Positions 33,169-43,600 of a stretch of DNA of 64,000 nucleotides are shown here, piece by piece (position 1 is the first letter of the stretch; each line of letters starts with the position of its first letter). The position numbers were made by a program, and so were the translations under genes. The notes under the pieces were generated by a model that was not told where the DNA came from, did not search any database, and was given only the letters and a program-made list of their open reading frames with translations. This stretch comes from Dolomitihabitans soli (GTDB lineage Bacteria > Actinomycetota > Actinomycetes > Streptosporangiales > Streptosporangiaceae): NCBI RefSeq assembly GCF_022213955.1, contig NZ_JAKNTW010000020.1:209866-273865 (forward strand), given 5' to 3'.

Positions 33169-33996
33169 TCAGGAGAGGCCGATGGCGCGGGCGGCCCCCT
33201 GGTCGGCGACGACCGTCTCGTCAGAGGCGTCCACCCGCAGCGCGCCCGTCATGATCGCGACGACTTCGGCCATCTCGTGGTCACCCGGCTTCAGTTGCGC
33301 GACCCGGCGGCCGAGCCGCTGCACGTGGATACGGTCGGCGATCTCGAAGACGTGCGGCATGTTGTGGCTGATGAGGATCACCGGGAGACCGCGGTCGCGG
33401 ACCCTGCGGATCATGTCGAGGACCTGTCCCGACTCCTTGACGCCGAGCGCCGCGGTGGGCTCGTCCATCACCACGACGTGCTGGGCCCAGGCGACCGCCC
33501 TGGCCACGGCCACGCCCTGGCGCTGTCCCCCCGACAGCGACTCCACCGGCTGGGTCAGCGATCGCAGGCCGATCTTGAGCTCGGCCATGTGCCGGGCCGA
33601 CTCCTCCCGCATCCGCTTGTGGTCGAGCATCCGGAAGATCGTGCCCAGCGGGCCGGGCCGGCGGATCTCGCGGCCGAGGAACATGTTGCTGGCGATGTCG
33701 AGCGAGGCCGCGACGGCCAGATCCTGGTAGACGGTCTCGATTCCGCGCCTGCGCGCGTCGAGCGGATCGCGGAACCGGATGGGTTCGCCACCCAGGAGGA
33801 TCTCGCCCTCGTCGGGCTGGACCGCTCCGGTCAGCGCCTTGATCAGGCTCGTCTTGCCGGCGCCGTTGTCGCCGATGACGGCCAGCACCTCGCCGGGCAT
33901 CAGGTCGAAGTCGGCGCCGTCGAGCGCCGTCACGTGGCCGTACCGCTTGACGAGGCCGCGGGCCTGCATGACCGGGACGGCGGGGGGTTCCGTCAT
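33169..33996 (-). CDS. Sugar ABC ATPase, single-domain FrcA/RbsA type
   Basis: 275 residues, one ATPase domain instead of the duplicated RbsA form. Walker A GDNGAGKTS, Q-loop ETVYQDLAV, signature LSGGQRQG, Walker B VVVMDEPTAALG and switch His ISHNMPHV. It matches FrcA-like subunits of fructose importers. Its ATG overlaps the permease stop by 4 bases. Confidence 0.93.
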   Translation of the reverse strand: MTEPPAVPVMQARGLVKRYGHVTALDGADFDLMPGEVLAVIGDNGAGKTSLIKALTGAVQPDEGEILLGGEPIRFRDPLDARRRGIETVYQDLAVAASLDIASNMFLGREIRRPGPLGTIFRMLDHKRMREESARHMAELKIGLRSLTQPVESLSGGQRQGVAVARAVAWAQHVVVMDEPTAALGVKESGQVLDMIRRVRDRGLPVILISHNMPHVFEIADRIHVQRLGRRVAQLKPGDHEMAEVVAIMTGALRVDASDETVVADQGAARAIGLS

Positions 33997-34991
33997 GAGA
34001 TCCTCCTGCGCGAGAGTTGGTCCACGGTGACCGCCAGGATGACCAGCACACCGGTGATCAGGGTCTGGTAGATCGAGGGGACGCCCATGAGCTGCAGACC
34101 GTTGCGGAAGACGCCCACGATCAGGGCGCCGAGCAGCGTGCCGACGACCAGTCCCCTGCCGCCGAACAGGCTGGTGCCGCCGAGCACCACGGCGGTGATG
34201 CTGTCAAGGTTGTCGGTCTGCCCGGCCTGCGGATCGCCGACTCCGGTCCTCGAAACCAGCAACAGCGCCGCGATGCCGTACACGAGGCCGGCCACGGTGT
34301 AGACCCCGACGGTCAGGCGGCCGGTGCGGATGCCGGTGAGCCGGGCGACCTCGGGACTGTTGCCCAACGCGTACACGTGCCGGCCCCAGGCGGTCTGGCT
34401 CAACAGGTAGGCGAAGATCAGGAACAGCAGGATCGTCAGCAGCGATCCATAGGTCACCATGGTGTCGCCGATCGCGAAGGTGCCACCCAGCGCGGTGAGC
34501 GGCGCGGGCAGGTTCACCACGGTCTGGTCGCCCGAGAAGATGTGGGTCAGGGCGAAGACGACGTTGAGCATGCCCAGCGTGACGATGAACGGCGGCAGCG
34601 GGATCGCGGTCACCAGCAGTCCGTTGACCGCGCCGAACCCCGCGCAGACGAGCAGCCCGAGCGCGATGGCGACCAGCGGCGGCACGACCCCGTCCGCGGC
34701 GAGCTTGGCCATGACGATGCCGCCGAACGCCATGATCGCGCCATTGGACAGGTCGATCCCGGCGGTGAGGATGATCAGTGTCTGGCCGATGGCGAGCGTG
34801 CCGACCACCATCACCTGCTGGATGATCAGCGAGAAGTTGCCGCCGCTGAGGAACTGCTCGTTGTTGAGGGAGAAGAAGACGCAGGCGACCAGCAGGGCGA
34901 CCATGGGGCCGACGGTCGGCGTGGTGAGTGCCCTGCGTGTTCTGGACGGCCCGGTCAACGATGGCTTCGGAGGCGTCGTCGTCGTGGTCAT
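33993..34991 (-). CDS. Sugar ABC permease, FrcC/RbsC type
   Basis: 332 residues, about ten membrane spans after a Thr/Pro-rich cytoplasmic N-terminus. The diagnostic segment is IILTAGIDLSNGAIMAFGGI; later come GAVNGLLVTAIPLPPFIVTLG and LTGIRTGRLTVGVYTVAG. It works as a homodimer with the single-domain ATPase. It sits 6 bases after the binding-protein gene. Confidence 0.94.
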   Translation of the reverse strand: MTTTTTPPKPSLTGPSRTRRALTTPTVGPMVALLVACVFFSLNNEQFLSGGNFSLIIQQVMVVGTLAIGQTLIILTAGIDLSNGAIMAFGGIVMAKLAADGVVPPLVAIALGLLVCAGFGAVNGLLVTAIPLPPFIVTLGMLNVVFALTHIFSGDQTVVNLPAPLTALGGTFAIGDTMVTYGSLLTILLFLIFAYLLSQTAWGRHVYALGNSPEVARLTGIRTGRLTVGVYTVAGLVYGIAALLLVSRTGVGDPQAGQTDNLDSITAVVLGGTSLFGGRGLVVGTLLGALIVGVFRNGLQLMGVPSIYQTLITGVLVILAVTVDQLSRRRIS

Positions 34992-34997
34992 CTCTGT

Positions 34998-36011
34998 TTA
35001 GCCCCAGCAGTTCTGCAGGCCGAACGCGGTGTCCTCGGCCTCGACGCCGTCGACGGGTTTGTCGGTGATCAGGGTCACACCGGTGTCAGTGTAACCGGAG
35101 GGCTTGGCGCCGCCCTTGCCGTACGCGACGACGGCCTTGACGCCCTGGTCGGCCATCTTCAGCGGGTACTGCTGGGAGGTCGCGGCGATCTGGCCGCTCT
35201 GCACCGCCTTGGTGCCGGTGCAGCCGCCGTCCACCGAGACGATGAGCACGTCCTTCTCCCGGCCCTTGGCCTTCAGCGCCGTGTACGCGCCCAGGGCGGC
35301 GGGCTCGTTGATGGTGTAAACGACATTGAGGTCGGGGGCCTTCTGCAGGCAGTTCTCCATCGCGGTCTGGCCCTTGGCCTGATCACCGCTGGTGTCCTGG
35401 GAGCAGACGATCGACGGGTCTCCCTCCGCGACGCCGAAGCCCTTCAGGAAGCCGTCGTGACGAAGCTTCCCGACCGCGACACCGGGGGCCAGGTCCAGCG
35501 TCGCGATCTTCGCGGGCTTGCCGGACATGGCGGCCTTGGCGTACGCGCCGATGAGCTGCCCGGCCTTCAGGTTGTCGGTGGCGAACAGCGCGTCCGTCGC
35601 GTCCTGCGGCTCGGTCGGGCTGTCCAGGGCGACGACCATGACCCCCGCTGTACGGGCCTTCTGCAGGGCCGGGACGATCGCCTTGGAATCGCTGGGCGTG
35701 ATCAGGATGCCTTTCACCCCGGCGGCGATCATGTTCTCGATCGCGGTGATCTGGCCGGCGTTGTCGCCGTCGAACTTGCCCGCGGCGGTCATCAGCTCGG
35801 CGCCCTGAGCCTTCGCGGCGGCCTCGGCGCCCTCCTTCATCTTGACGAAGAAGGGATTGGTCTCGGTCTTGGTGATGAGCCCCACCTTGACTGAAGTGGG
35901 CGTACCACCGGTGGCCGCGGAGTCGCTCCCCCCGCATCCGGTCAGGCTCATCGTGGCGGCGACGGTGCAGACGGCGAGCGCACCGACGGTACGAATGCTG
36001 CTGGAAGACAT
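34998..36011 (-). CDS. Sugar-binding lipoprotein, FrcB/RbsB type
   Basis: 337 residues. ATG 36011 has GGAG 6 bases upstream; ATG 36023 is the alternative. The lipobox is SLTGC (Cys ~22). The periplasmic-binding-protein type I fold is shown by [39 protein letters not shown] and [15 protein letters not shown], close to fructose-binding FrcB. It is the first gene of an operon with permease, ATPase and LacI, and divergent from a PfkB kinase. Confidence 0.93.
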   Translation of the reverse strand: MSSSSIRTVGALAVCTVAATMSLTGCGGSDSAATGGTPTSVKVGLITKTETNPFFVKMKEGAEAAAKAQGAELMTAAGKFDGDNAGQITAIENMIAAGVKGILITPSDSKAIVPALQKARTAGVMVVALDSPTEPQDATDALFATDNLKAGQLIGAYAKAAMSGKPAKIATLDLAPGVAVGKLRHDGFLKGFGVAEGDPSIVCSQDTSGDQAKGQTAMENCLQKAPDLNVVYTINEPAALGAYTALKAKGREKDVLIVSVDGGCTGTKAVQSGQIAATSQQYPLKMADQGVKAVVAYGKGGAKPSGYTDTGVTLITDKPVDGVEAEDTAFGLQNCWG

Positions 36012-36041
36012 GCGCAACTCCATGATCCTTAGGGGGTTGCA

Positions 36042-36073
36042 ATGTCAGCGTTGTCATATGTCAACGTTGACAT
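36042..36073. promoter_or_regulatory. Tandem LacI operators
   Basis: ATGTCAACGTTGACAT (36058-36073) is a perfect 16-bp palindrome with a central CG, the LacI-family hallmark. ATGTCAGCGTTGTCAT (36042-36057) abuts it with no gap as a weaker copy. They sit just upstream of the binding-protein start and in the shared promoter region with the kinase. Confidence 0.85.
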
Positions 36074-36185
36074 CCACTGGGAAGCGATGATGAACTCCGC
36101 AGGACGAAACGTCAATGCCCTTGACCTGTAACAAGTTGGCAACGTCGCCAAATCGCCTCCTACCTCGCAGCGGAAAGGCCCGGCC

Positions 36186-37142
36186 ATGCCCCCCACTCAG
36201 GTCGCCGTGCTCGGCGAGTGCGTCGCGGACGCCTTCGTCGTCGAAAGCCCGGAGCAGGGCGAACTGACCCTGCGCGTGCTGCCCGGCGGCGGACCGGCCA
36301 ACACCGCCACCGCCCTCGCCCGGCTCGGCACGCCCACCCGGTTTCTCGGGCGGATCTCCGGCGACGCCTTCGGCGCCCTGTTCCGCCGTCGCCTGGAAGG
36401 CTCCGGCGTCGATCTGACCGGCTGCGTGCCCGCCCCGGAGCCCAGCACGCTCGCCGTCGCCACCATCGGTGACGACGGGCAGGCCCGCTACTCCTTCCAT
36501 CCCGAAGGCGCGGCCGACTGGCGGTGGAGCGCGGCCGAACTGACCGTCGAACGGCTCGGCGACGCGGTCTGCCTGCACACCGGCTCCCTCGCGCTGGTCC
36601 GCGCGCCCGGCGCCGAGCGCATCGAGGAACTGCTGGTGGCCGCCGCGCCGCGGGTCACCGTCTCGATCGATCCCAATGTGCGCACGGCGCTGGTGGATCC
36701 CGCCGTCTACCGGGCGCGGATGCCCCGCTGGTGCGCGCTGGCCGACGTGGTGAAGCTGAGCGAGGACGACCTCGCGCACATCCACCCCGACGAGGGGATC
36801 GACCGGGTGTGCGACACGTGGCATGCGGCAGGCGTACGCCTGGTCGTGGTGACGCGCGGCCCCGGGACGACGGTCGTCTCGGTGAACGGCGAGCGGGCGG
36901 AGGTGCCCGCCCTCGCCACGCGCGTCGTGGACACCGTCGGAGCGGGTGACTCCTTCACGGCCGGCCTGCTGCACCGCCTGCACGCCGCGGGGTCGCTCGG
37001 CGGGCGACTCGACGATCTCGGCCTCGATCAGGCGGTGCGGGCCGTGTCCTTCGCCGTCCGGGTCGCCGCGCACACCTGCTCGGTCGCCGGCGCCGACTCG
37101 CCCTGGGCCGGGGATCTCGCCTGCGCGGATCAGCCCGCCTGA
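36186..37142 (+). CDS. PfkB-family sugar kinase, probable fructokinase
   Basis: 318 residues. N-terminal VLGECVADAF, substrate loop GGGPANTATALARLG, and the C-terminal PfkB signature DTVGAGDSFTAG with catalytic Asp. It lies divergent from the FrcBCA-like operon and shares the LacI operators. It would phosphorylate the imported ketose; fructokinase fits best but ribokinase or other PfkB activities are possible. An extra basic residue string is absent, and length is normal. Confidence 0.9.
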   Translation: MPPTQVAVLGECVADAFVVESPEQGELTLRVLPGGGPANTATALARLGTPTRFLGRISGDAFGALFRRRLEGSGVDLTGCVPAPEPSTLAVATIGDDGQARYSFHPEGAADWRWSAAELTVERLGDAVCLHTGSLALVRAPGAERIEELLVAAAPRVTVSIDPNVRTALVDPAVYRARMPRWCALADVVKLSEDDLAHIHPDEGIDRVCDTWHAAGVRLVVVTRGPGTTVVSVNGERAEVPALATRVVDTVGAGDSFTAGLLHRLHAAGSLGGRLDDLGLDQAVRAVSFAVRVAAHTCSVAGADSPWAGDLACADQPA

Positions 37143-37236
37143 GGGCGGGTGCGCCGACGCCCATGGATGGCCGCCGCACCGTGGGGCGAATGGATTGATC
37201 TATCCTGGGCCTGAGACGCGACATAGGGGTTGTGGT

Positions 37237-38040
37237 TTGAGTCAGGATGACGCCGCGCTGAACGGCATCGATTTCAGCAGCCCGAGCGTGGCGCGGATCT
37301 ACGACTGGTGGCTCGGCGGCAAGGACAACTTCGCCGTCGACCGCGCTGCCGCTGAGAAGCTGCAGGAACTGGTCGGGCCGGATGGACGCCTGGTGATCAG
37401 GCAGAATCGCGATTTCCTGGGCCGAGCCGTCCGCTATCTCTGCGAGACGGGCATCCGGCAGTTCCTCGACATCGGCACGGGTATCCCGACCCGGGGCAAC
37501 GTGCACGAGGTCGCCCACGCGGTCGATCCCCTGGCACACGTCGTCTATGTCGACAACGATCCGATCGTCGCCGCCCACGGCCGGGCGATGCTCACCGGCA
37601 GCGGCCGTACCGGCGTCGTCGAAGCCGACCTGCGCACTCCAGAGAAGATCACCGACAGTCCGACGACCCGTGGCCTCATCGACTTCAGCGAGCCGGTGGC
37701 GGTGCTGTTCGTGAGCGTGCTCCACTTCGTGGACGACGACGACGCCGAGCGCGTCGTCGGATACTTCCGCGAGCGCATGGCCCCCGGCAGCCACATCGTC
37801 ATCTCCCATGGCAGCCAGGGGCGGTTGAGCGAGCAGACCATCTCCGAGGCCCGGCAGGTCTACGAGAAGTCGACGGCGGCGCTCAGGGACCGCACGCCGG
37901 AGCACATCACCCGGTTCTTCAAGGGCTTCGAACCGGTCTCTCCCGGCCTGGTCGACGTCGCCGACTGGCGCAACGACGCCGCGTTCGTCGAGCACAGCGC
38001 CGGCGGCTATGTGTTCGGCGGGGTCGCCCGGCTCGTCTGA
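37237..38040 (+). CDS. SAM-dependent methyltransferase, actinomycete DUF574 family
   Basis: 267 residues from TTG 37237 (in frame, GGGG about 8 bases upstream; no ATG/GTG is available without losing conserved residues). The opening SPSVARIYDWWLGGKDNFAV is the family hallmark; FLDIGTGIPTRGNVHEVA is the SAM glycine loop and VYVDNDPIV the acidic ribose-binding strand. These proteins occur in many copies in filamentous actinomycetes. The methyl acceptor is unknown. TATCCT near 37201 may be a -10. Confidence 0.9.
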   Translation: MSQDDAALNGIDFSSPSVARIYDWWLGGKDNFAVDRAAAEKLQELVGPDGRLVIRQNRDFLGRAVRYLCETGIRQFLDIGTGIPTRGNVHEVAHAVDPLAHVVYVDNDPIVAAHGRAMLTGSGRTGVVEADLRTPEKITDSPTTRGLIDFSEPVAVLFVSVLHFVDDDDAERVVGYFRERMAPGSHIVISHGSQGRLSEQTISEARQVYEKSTAALRDRTPEHITRFFKGFEPVSPGLVDVADWRNDAAFVEHSAGGYVFGGVARLV

Positions 38041-38515
38041 CATCGGGCCGCGTGGATCGGGCTCCGCCCGGACGCATTCGGCGCACCACCCCACCGCCGA
38101 CGCGGGCCGCCGGCGCGGGAGCCGCTCATGGCCGCGAAACTCGGGGTCAGCGTGACCGTGCCCGTACCGGTGCGCGGTCGGCCTGCGTTCGCGCGTGTCA
38201 GGCAGGACGTGCAGCCGGGAAGGGCAAGAGTTCGGCAACCGGATGGTCACGCCTTTCTCCGCCGCCTGCCGTTACCTCCCGAGTAGTGGGTAGCCCCCTT
38301 TCGATGGGACCGGACAGCTCGGACAAGACATCACATTTCGGTCAGTCTGTGGCGGCGGTGTGCGCTGTCCGCCATCGACTCGATCGACACCGGGGTCCGC
38401 GGCGGTCCCGACCCCGACGACGTCAGGCTCGACTCGTTCGCTTCCTGAAGCGTTGTACGGCGAGGCAGCTCACCTCCGGACCCACACCACTCACAGGACG
38501 AAGGAGATGTCCGCG
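38041..38515. other. Intergenic region without recognisable gene
   Basis: No frame here has family features. The last 20 bases supply the AAGGAG RBS of the DUF2255 gene. Confidence 0.5.
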
Positions 38516-38899
38516 ATGGCCACCTGGACCAGCGAAGAGCTCACCAAGATCGGAAACGCGGAGGAGCTGGAGCTCTCGTCATCCCGCCGCGATGACACCC
38601 TGCGCGACCCAGTGATCATGTGGGTCGTCCGTGTCGGCGATGACCTCTACGTGCGCTCCATGAACGGGCGCGGCGGCTCCTGGTTCCGCGGCACCCAGAC
38701 CTCCCACGAAGGCCGTATCCAGGCGGGCGGCGTCGAGGCGGACGTCACCTTCGCCGACGCCGACCCCGACGACGACGTCCACGACGAGATAGACGAGGTC
38801 TACCGCACCAAGTACCGGCGCTACAGCGCGAACGTCATCGGCGGCGTGGTCAATCCCGGGTCCCGAGCCGCGACGATCAAACTCGTGCCGCGCTCGTGA
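38516..38899 (+). CDS. DUF2255 family protein
   Basis: 127 residues. ATG 38516 is 9 bases after AAGGAG; an ATG at 38507 is too close to it. MATWTSEELTKIGNAEELEL, WVVRVGDDLYVRSMNGRGGS and KYRRYSANVIGG match the DUF2255 pattern, a small beta-rich protein of unknown role. After the stop the frame stays open for 27 more codons. Confidence 0.85.
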   Translation: MATWTSEELTKIGNAEELELSSSRRDDTLRDPVIMWVVRVGDDLYVRSMNGRGGSWFRGTQTSHEGRIQAGGVEADVTFADADPDDDVHDEIDEVYRTKYRRYSANVIGGVVNPGSRAATIKLVPRS

Positions 38900-38983
38900 A
38901 GCACGATCGGCAAGCTCAACGACCTCACGCCCGCCGCCGGCGACCACCACGACGAGGAGCAGATGCAGATGATCGAACGCTGA
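38900..38983 (+). pseudogene. In-frame coding-like tail after DUF2255
   Basis: Directly after the TGA of the DUF2255 gene, the same frame reads IGKLNDLTPAAGDHHDEEQM and ends MIER-stop. Amino-acid composition and codons look coding, but there is no start codon. It may be the C-terminal remnant of a lost neighbour or a readthrough extension. Confidence 0.3.
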
Positions 38984-38991
38984 CCGACCCA

Positions 38992-40416
38992 TCAGGTCGC
39001 GCTTTTCCGGACCGGGCCGCCATCTGACACGGCTTTGGCAGGCCGATCTCGCCGAGGTAAAGCGGTGATGGTGGCCGCTGCGGCTTCGCCTGATCTGATG
39101 GCGCCCTCGATGTAGCCGTACCAGCGGGGGGAGGTCTCGGCCCCGGCCCAGTGGATGCGGCCCGCCGGGGGACGCAGGGCGTGGCCGTACTGGGTCCAGG
39201 CGCCGGGCGGGAAGACGGCGGAGTAGGCGCCGCGGGTGAACGGCTCGGTACCCCAGTCCTGCTCGGTATAGCCGGCCGGGGCGGCGGCCCGCGGGCCGAA
39301 CAGCTCGGCCAGCTGGCCGAGGACCGCCGTCTGACGCTCGGGGGCCGGCCGGGCGCTCAGGAACCGGGCCTCGGCTCCCTCGACGAAGCCGAGCAGGATG
39401 CCCCGCTCGCCCGCGCGCGGGCTGCTGTCGAAGACCGCGCTGACCGGCCCCCGCAGGCTGGTGGCCTGGCCGCTGAGCCCGTTCGAGCGCCAGAACGGCT
39501 CCGGATACACGGCTATGCACTTGATCACGGCGCCCATGGGCAGCCGCTGGGTGAGCCCGTCGCGGGCGGCCGGCAGCGGCGGCCGGTAGGCGATGCGGCC
39601 GGACATCGTGGGCGGGATCGCCACCACGACATGCGCCGCCCGCCAGGTCCGGTCCCCCGCGGTGACTCGCACGCCGTACTCGTCCTGGGCGATGCGGTCG
39701 ACCGGGGTGCCGAGGTGGATGCGGTCACCGAGCCGGCGCGCCAGTCGCAGGGCCAGCTCGTGCGCCCCGCCGTCGAGACGGTCCTGCTGTGCGCCGCCCT
39801 CGACGGCGATCACCTGCTGGAGGGTCCCCGCCGAGCGGGCGTAGAACAGCGCGTGCAGCAGGGACAGCTCGCTCGGCTGACAGGACCAGACCGCCTGGCA
39901 GGCCATGGTGAACAGCCGCCGCCCGGCCCGGGTCCGCGTGGTGCGGCGGATCCAGGTTTCGAGCGTCTGACCGTCCAGGGCGGCCGCGCCGGGGCTTCGC
40001 CAGGGCGCGTCGGTGTCGATCCTCCGGGCGAGCCGTTCGAACCTGGCCTGGGCCTGGGCGGCGTCCAGCAGGGCGAGCGGGCTCAGCCGCGGGATGGTGC
40101 CCCGGTAGCGCCGTACTCGCCCGGCGGCGGTCTCCACCAGGTGGTCGCCCTCGCCGTACGTCGGGAAGACGCCCACGCCGAGGTCGGCGGCGAGCGCGTA
40201 CGCGCGATCCTGCCCGGGGCCGAGGAACTGCCCGCCCAGCTCGATGGTCTGGCCGTCGAGCTCGACGCTGTGGGTGCGCCCGCCGACTCGGTCACGGGCT
40301 TCCAGGACAACGACGTCCAGGCCGTGGCGGTGCAGGTCACGGGCGCAGGTGAGGCCCGCCAAGCCGGCGCCGACGATGATCACGTCAACTGAGGAGGCGG
40401 TTGGGTGGTCGGACAT
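38992..40416 (-). CDS. Flavin-containing monoamine oxidase
   Basis: 474 residues from ATG 40416 (GGAGAAAG upstream). The dinucleotide motif is VDVIIVGAGLAGLTCARDLH, then VLEARDRVGGRT; near the C-terminus RIHWAGAETSPRWYGYIEGA is the FAD-binding amine-oxidase signature. The Cys that carries covalent FAD in MAO-A/B is absent, so FAD is likely non-covalent as in MAO-N. It oxidises amines to imines/aldehydes with H2O2 release. No partner gene is adjacent; an inverted repeat lies in its promoter region. Confidence 0.92.
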   Translation of the reverse strand: MSDHPTASSVDVIIVGAGLAGLTCARDLHRHGLDVVVLEARDRVGGRTHSVELDGQTIELGGQFLGPGQDRAYALAADLGVGVFPTYGEGDHLVETAAGRVRRYRGTIPRLSPLALLDAAQAQARFERLARRIDTDAPWRSPGAAALDGQTLETWIRRTTRTRAGRRLFTMACQAVWSCQPSELSLLHALFYARSAGTLQQVIAVEGGAQQDRLDGGAHELALRLARRLGDRIHLGTPVDRIAQDEYGVRVTAGDRTWRAAHVVVAIPPTMSGRIAYRPPLPAARDGLTQRLPMGAVIKCIAVYPEPFWRSNGLSGQATSLRGPVSAVFDSSPRAGERGILLGFVEGAEARFLSARPAPERQTAVLGQLAELFGPRAAAPAGYTEQDWGTEPFTRGAYSAVFPPGAWTQYGHALRPPAGRIHWAGAETSPRWYGYIEGAIRSGEAAAATITALPRRDRPAKAVSDGGPVRKSAT

Positions 40417-40435
40417 GCTTTCTCCGGTGGGTCGG

Positions 40436-40494
40436 GTCATGCCCCGGACCACGCTCCGCCACCCGGCCGGGTGCGGACGCGTCCGTGGCATGAC
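40436..40494. promoter_or_regulatory. Long imperfect inverted repeat upstream of amine oxidase
   Basis: GTCATGCCCCGGAC (40436-40449) and GTCCGTGGCATGAC (40481-40494) pair at 13 of 14 positions across a 31-base spacer. The repeat lies 20-80 bases before the amine oxidase start, so it could be an operator pair (GTCATGCC / GGCATGAC) or an mRNA leader structure. Confidence 0.45.
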
Positions 40495-40635
40495 GGACAC
40501 GCCAGCGCACCCACCGACCACCACGACGCTGACCTGTATGAGATCGATTAACCCGACCGATCTTACCCACGTTGACCACGCGTCGCTGCTCTCCGTTCCC
40601 AGCAGGTGTGGGGAACCAGTACGGCCGGCACCGGC

Positions 40636-40657
40636 TGGGCTTCCCGAAAGAAGCCCA
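40636..40657 (-). terminator. Hairpin terminator after tricorn gene
   Basis: TGGGCTTC and GAAGCCCA form a perfect 8-bp stem with loop CCGAAA just beyond the tricorn protease stop. Confidence 0.75.
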
Positions 40658-40664
40658 CCCGTGC

Positions 40665-43600
40665 TCAGTCCAGACCCTCGAAAGCGTGGGCGGGTGGCGG
40701 CAGCGGCGGAGGCGAGGCCGGGGGCGTCTCGGTGAGGGCGGTCAACGCCAGGGTGACCGCCCGCTCCAGTTGGGGGTCCCGGCCTGCGACGCGGTCCTGA
40801 GGGGTGATCGCCACTTCGACGTCGGGGGTGACCCCGTGGTTCTCCACGCTCCAGCCGGGACCTCGCAGCCAGAAGGCGTAGCGAGGCTGGGTGACCATGG
40901 TGCCGTCGGTGAGGGAGTAGCGGCCGTCGATGCCGATCACACCGCCCCAGGTCCGGGTGCCGACGAGCGGCCCGAGCCGGTTCTGCATGAAGCCCGCGCT
41001 GAAGATGTCGCCGTCGGAGCCGGCGAACTCGTCGGTGACGCCGACGACGGGCCCGAGGGGGGCGTCCGAGGGATAGGGCGTCGGCCGGTGTCCACGGGAC
41101 ACGGCCCACCCGGTGACCCGGCGGGACAGCTTCTCCAGCACGAGTTCGGACAGTTTCCCGCCGCCGTTCTCGCGGACGTCCACGATCAGGCCGTCGCGGG
41201 CGATCTCGGTGCGCAGGTCGCGGTGGAACTGGGCCCAGCCGGAGGCGACCATGTCGGGCACGTGCAGGTAGCCGAGCCGGTCGGCCGAGAGATCCCGGAC
41301 GAGGGACCGGCGCGAGTCGACCCAGTCGTGGTAGCGCAGGGGCCGCTCGTCGCCGATCGGCTCGACGGTCACCGTCCGGGTCGTACCGTCCGAGGCCGAG
41401 GTGACCGTGAGTTCGGCCTGCCGCCCCACCAGGCCCGACAGGAGGGGCAGCGGGCCATGGATCGGGTCGACCGCACGACCGTTCACCGCGATGATCGCGT
41501 CGCCCGGCCGTATCGCCACGCCGGGCGCGAGCAGCGGTGAGCGCGCATTGGGGTCGGACGAGTCCCCGGGCAGGATCCGGGCGACCCGCCACACCAGGTG
41601 GTCGTCGCGGACGAGGTCCGCGCCGAGCAGGCCCGGCGGGCGTCCGTACTCGCTCATGGCGGCGGCGTTGTTCGGGTACGCGTAGGCGTGCGAGGTGCCG
41701 AGTTCTCCCTGCACCTCCCAGAGCACGTCCAGCAACTCGGAGTAGCAGCCGATCCGCTCCACGAGCGGGGCGTACCGGGCCAGCGTGCGCTGCCAGTCGA
41801 CGCCGTTCATGTCCGCACGCCAGAAGTGGTCGCGCATGAGCCGTCCGGCCTCGGCGTAGGCCTGCCGCCACGAGGCCACGGGATCGACGGTCACCGAGAC
41901 GCTTTCCACGTCGATGCAGACGAGGTCGCCGCGGTCCGCCGTGGACCGCGTCTGCAGACCGCCGGGACCGGTCATGACGATCTGGGTGCCATCGGCGCTC
42001 ACCTCGAAGGACTCGATCTTTCTGGCCAGCTCCGACGGGGCGCGCCGTGTCAGGTCGAAGCGTTCGAGCACGGCGTCGTCGTTGGGGTCGGCGCCGTTGC
42101 CGAGCCGGCCGTTGAGCTGGCCGGTCAGCGGGCGCCGCACCCAGAGCAGGGCGCCCACGGCCGTGCGGAGGTTGCCGTAGCGGCCGGCGGGGACGGGCAC
42201 CGGGACGACCCGTGCGGCCAGCCCTTCGATCTCGACCTCGGTCGCCTGGGTTCCGGCTTCGTCGTTCGCACCAGGCCCGAAGGGCGCCGCCGTCGTGCTC
42301 AGCAACGGCACCACGTACGGCCGGCAGCTGTGCGGGAAGGACAGGTCGAGCACCTGCGGGTCGTAGACCGGATCGAACGTCCGGTGCGACAGGAAGGCCA
42401 GATGCCTGCCGTCCCTGGTGAAGGCGGGGTCGAAGTCGGCGAACCGCCGAGGCGTCACCTCGATCACCTCGCCGCCGTCCACCCGGCCCATCCTGATCTG
42501 CGACAGCCGCTCGTCGTGCGGATACGTCCACGCCAGCCAGCGGGAGTCGGGCGAGAAGGCCGGGCCCTTGATGTCGCCGTGCTCGGTGCGGTCGAGCTGG
42601 TGGAGGCGTCCGGATTCGACCTCGACGACGAGCAGGCGGCCGTCGTGGCAGGCGACCGCGACCTGCTCGCCGTCCGGGGAGGCCGCCAGTTCGAGCACCC
42701 GGCCCAGCCGGCCGGCGGCCAGCGTGCGGAACTCCTCGCCGGGCCTCCCGACCTCCAGGCCGTCCTCGCCGGTGGCGTCGGACACCCAGACGGCCAGGCC
42801 GCCTGCGCCGAGCGCGCGCGGCAGCCGTACCCCGACCCCCGGAGCATCCCGCAGCGTGGTCGCGGGACCTTCGCGGTGGGTCACCCAGTGTGCCGTGCCC
42901 TGGATCTCGACGGCGCTGGCGCGCCCGGCCGGGTCCGGTGAGAACGCGGTCACCCGGTTTCGTGCGGGACTCGGCGACCGCCCCGGCCGCGAGCCGCCGA
43001 GCCTGACGGGCAGTTCGCGCGGCTCGGCGTCGAGGGACTCCAGCATCCAGAGATCCCCCGCCCGGCTGTAGACCACCCTGCTCCCGTCCGTGGTGGCGTG
43101 GCGGGCGTAGAAACCCTCGTGGGAGGTGTGCCGGCGCAGATCGGAGCCGTCCGGGAGAGCCGAGTAGACGTTGCCGTGGCCGTCGATGTCGGCGAGGAAG
43201 GCCAGCCGGCCGCCCACCCACATGACCGACCAGTACTGCGCCGTGCTCTCCGGGAACAGCCGGGTGAACTCGCGGCTCCCTGCCGCGTCGACCCAGATCT
43301 TGCCGGCCCGGCCGCCTCTGTAGCGCTTCCAGGAGGACGGCTCGCGCACCAGCGACGACACGGTGGCGACCGCCGTTCCGGAGATCGCGGCCTCGCTGGC
43401 CCAGCCGTACGGCAGGCGCTCCGCCGGGCCGCCGTCGAGCGGGACGCTCCAGGCCCAGATGCGGTTCCGGGTGGCCTCGCCGACGGCCGAGACCGCCAGC
43501 ACCCGGCCGTCGGGAGTCCAGCCGCGCACCGAGGTGGTGGTGTCTCCCCAGTGGGTCAGCCGCTTCGCCGTACCGCCGTCGAGGGCGGCGGCGAACACTT

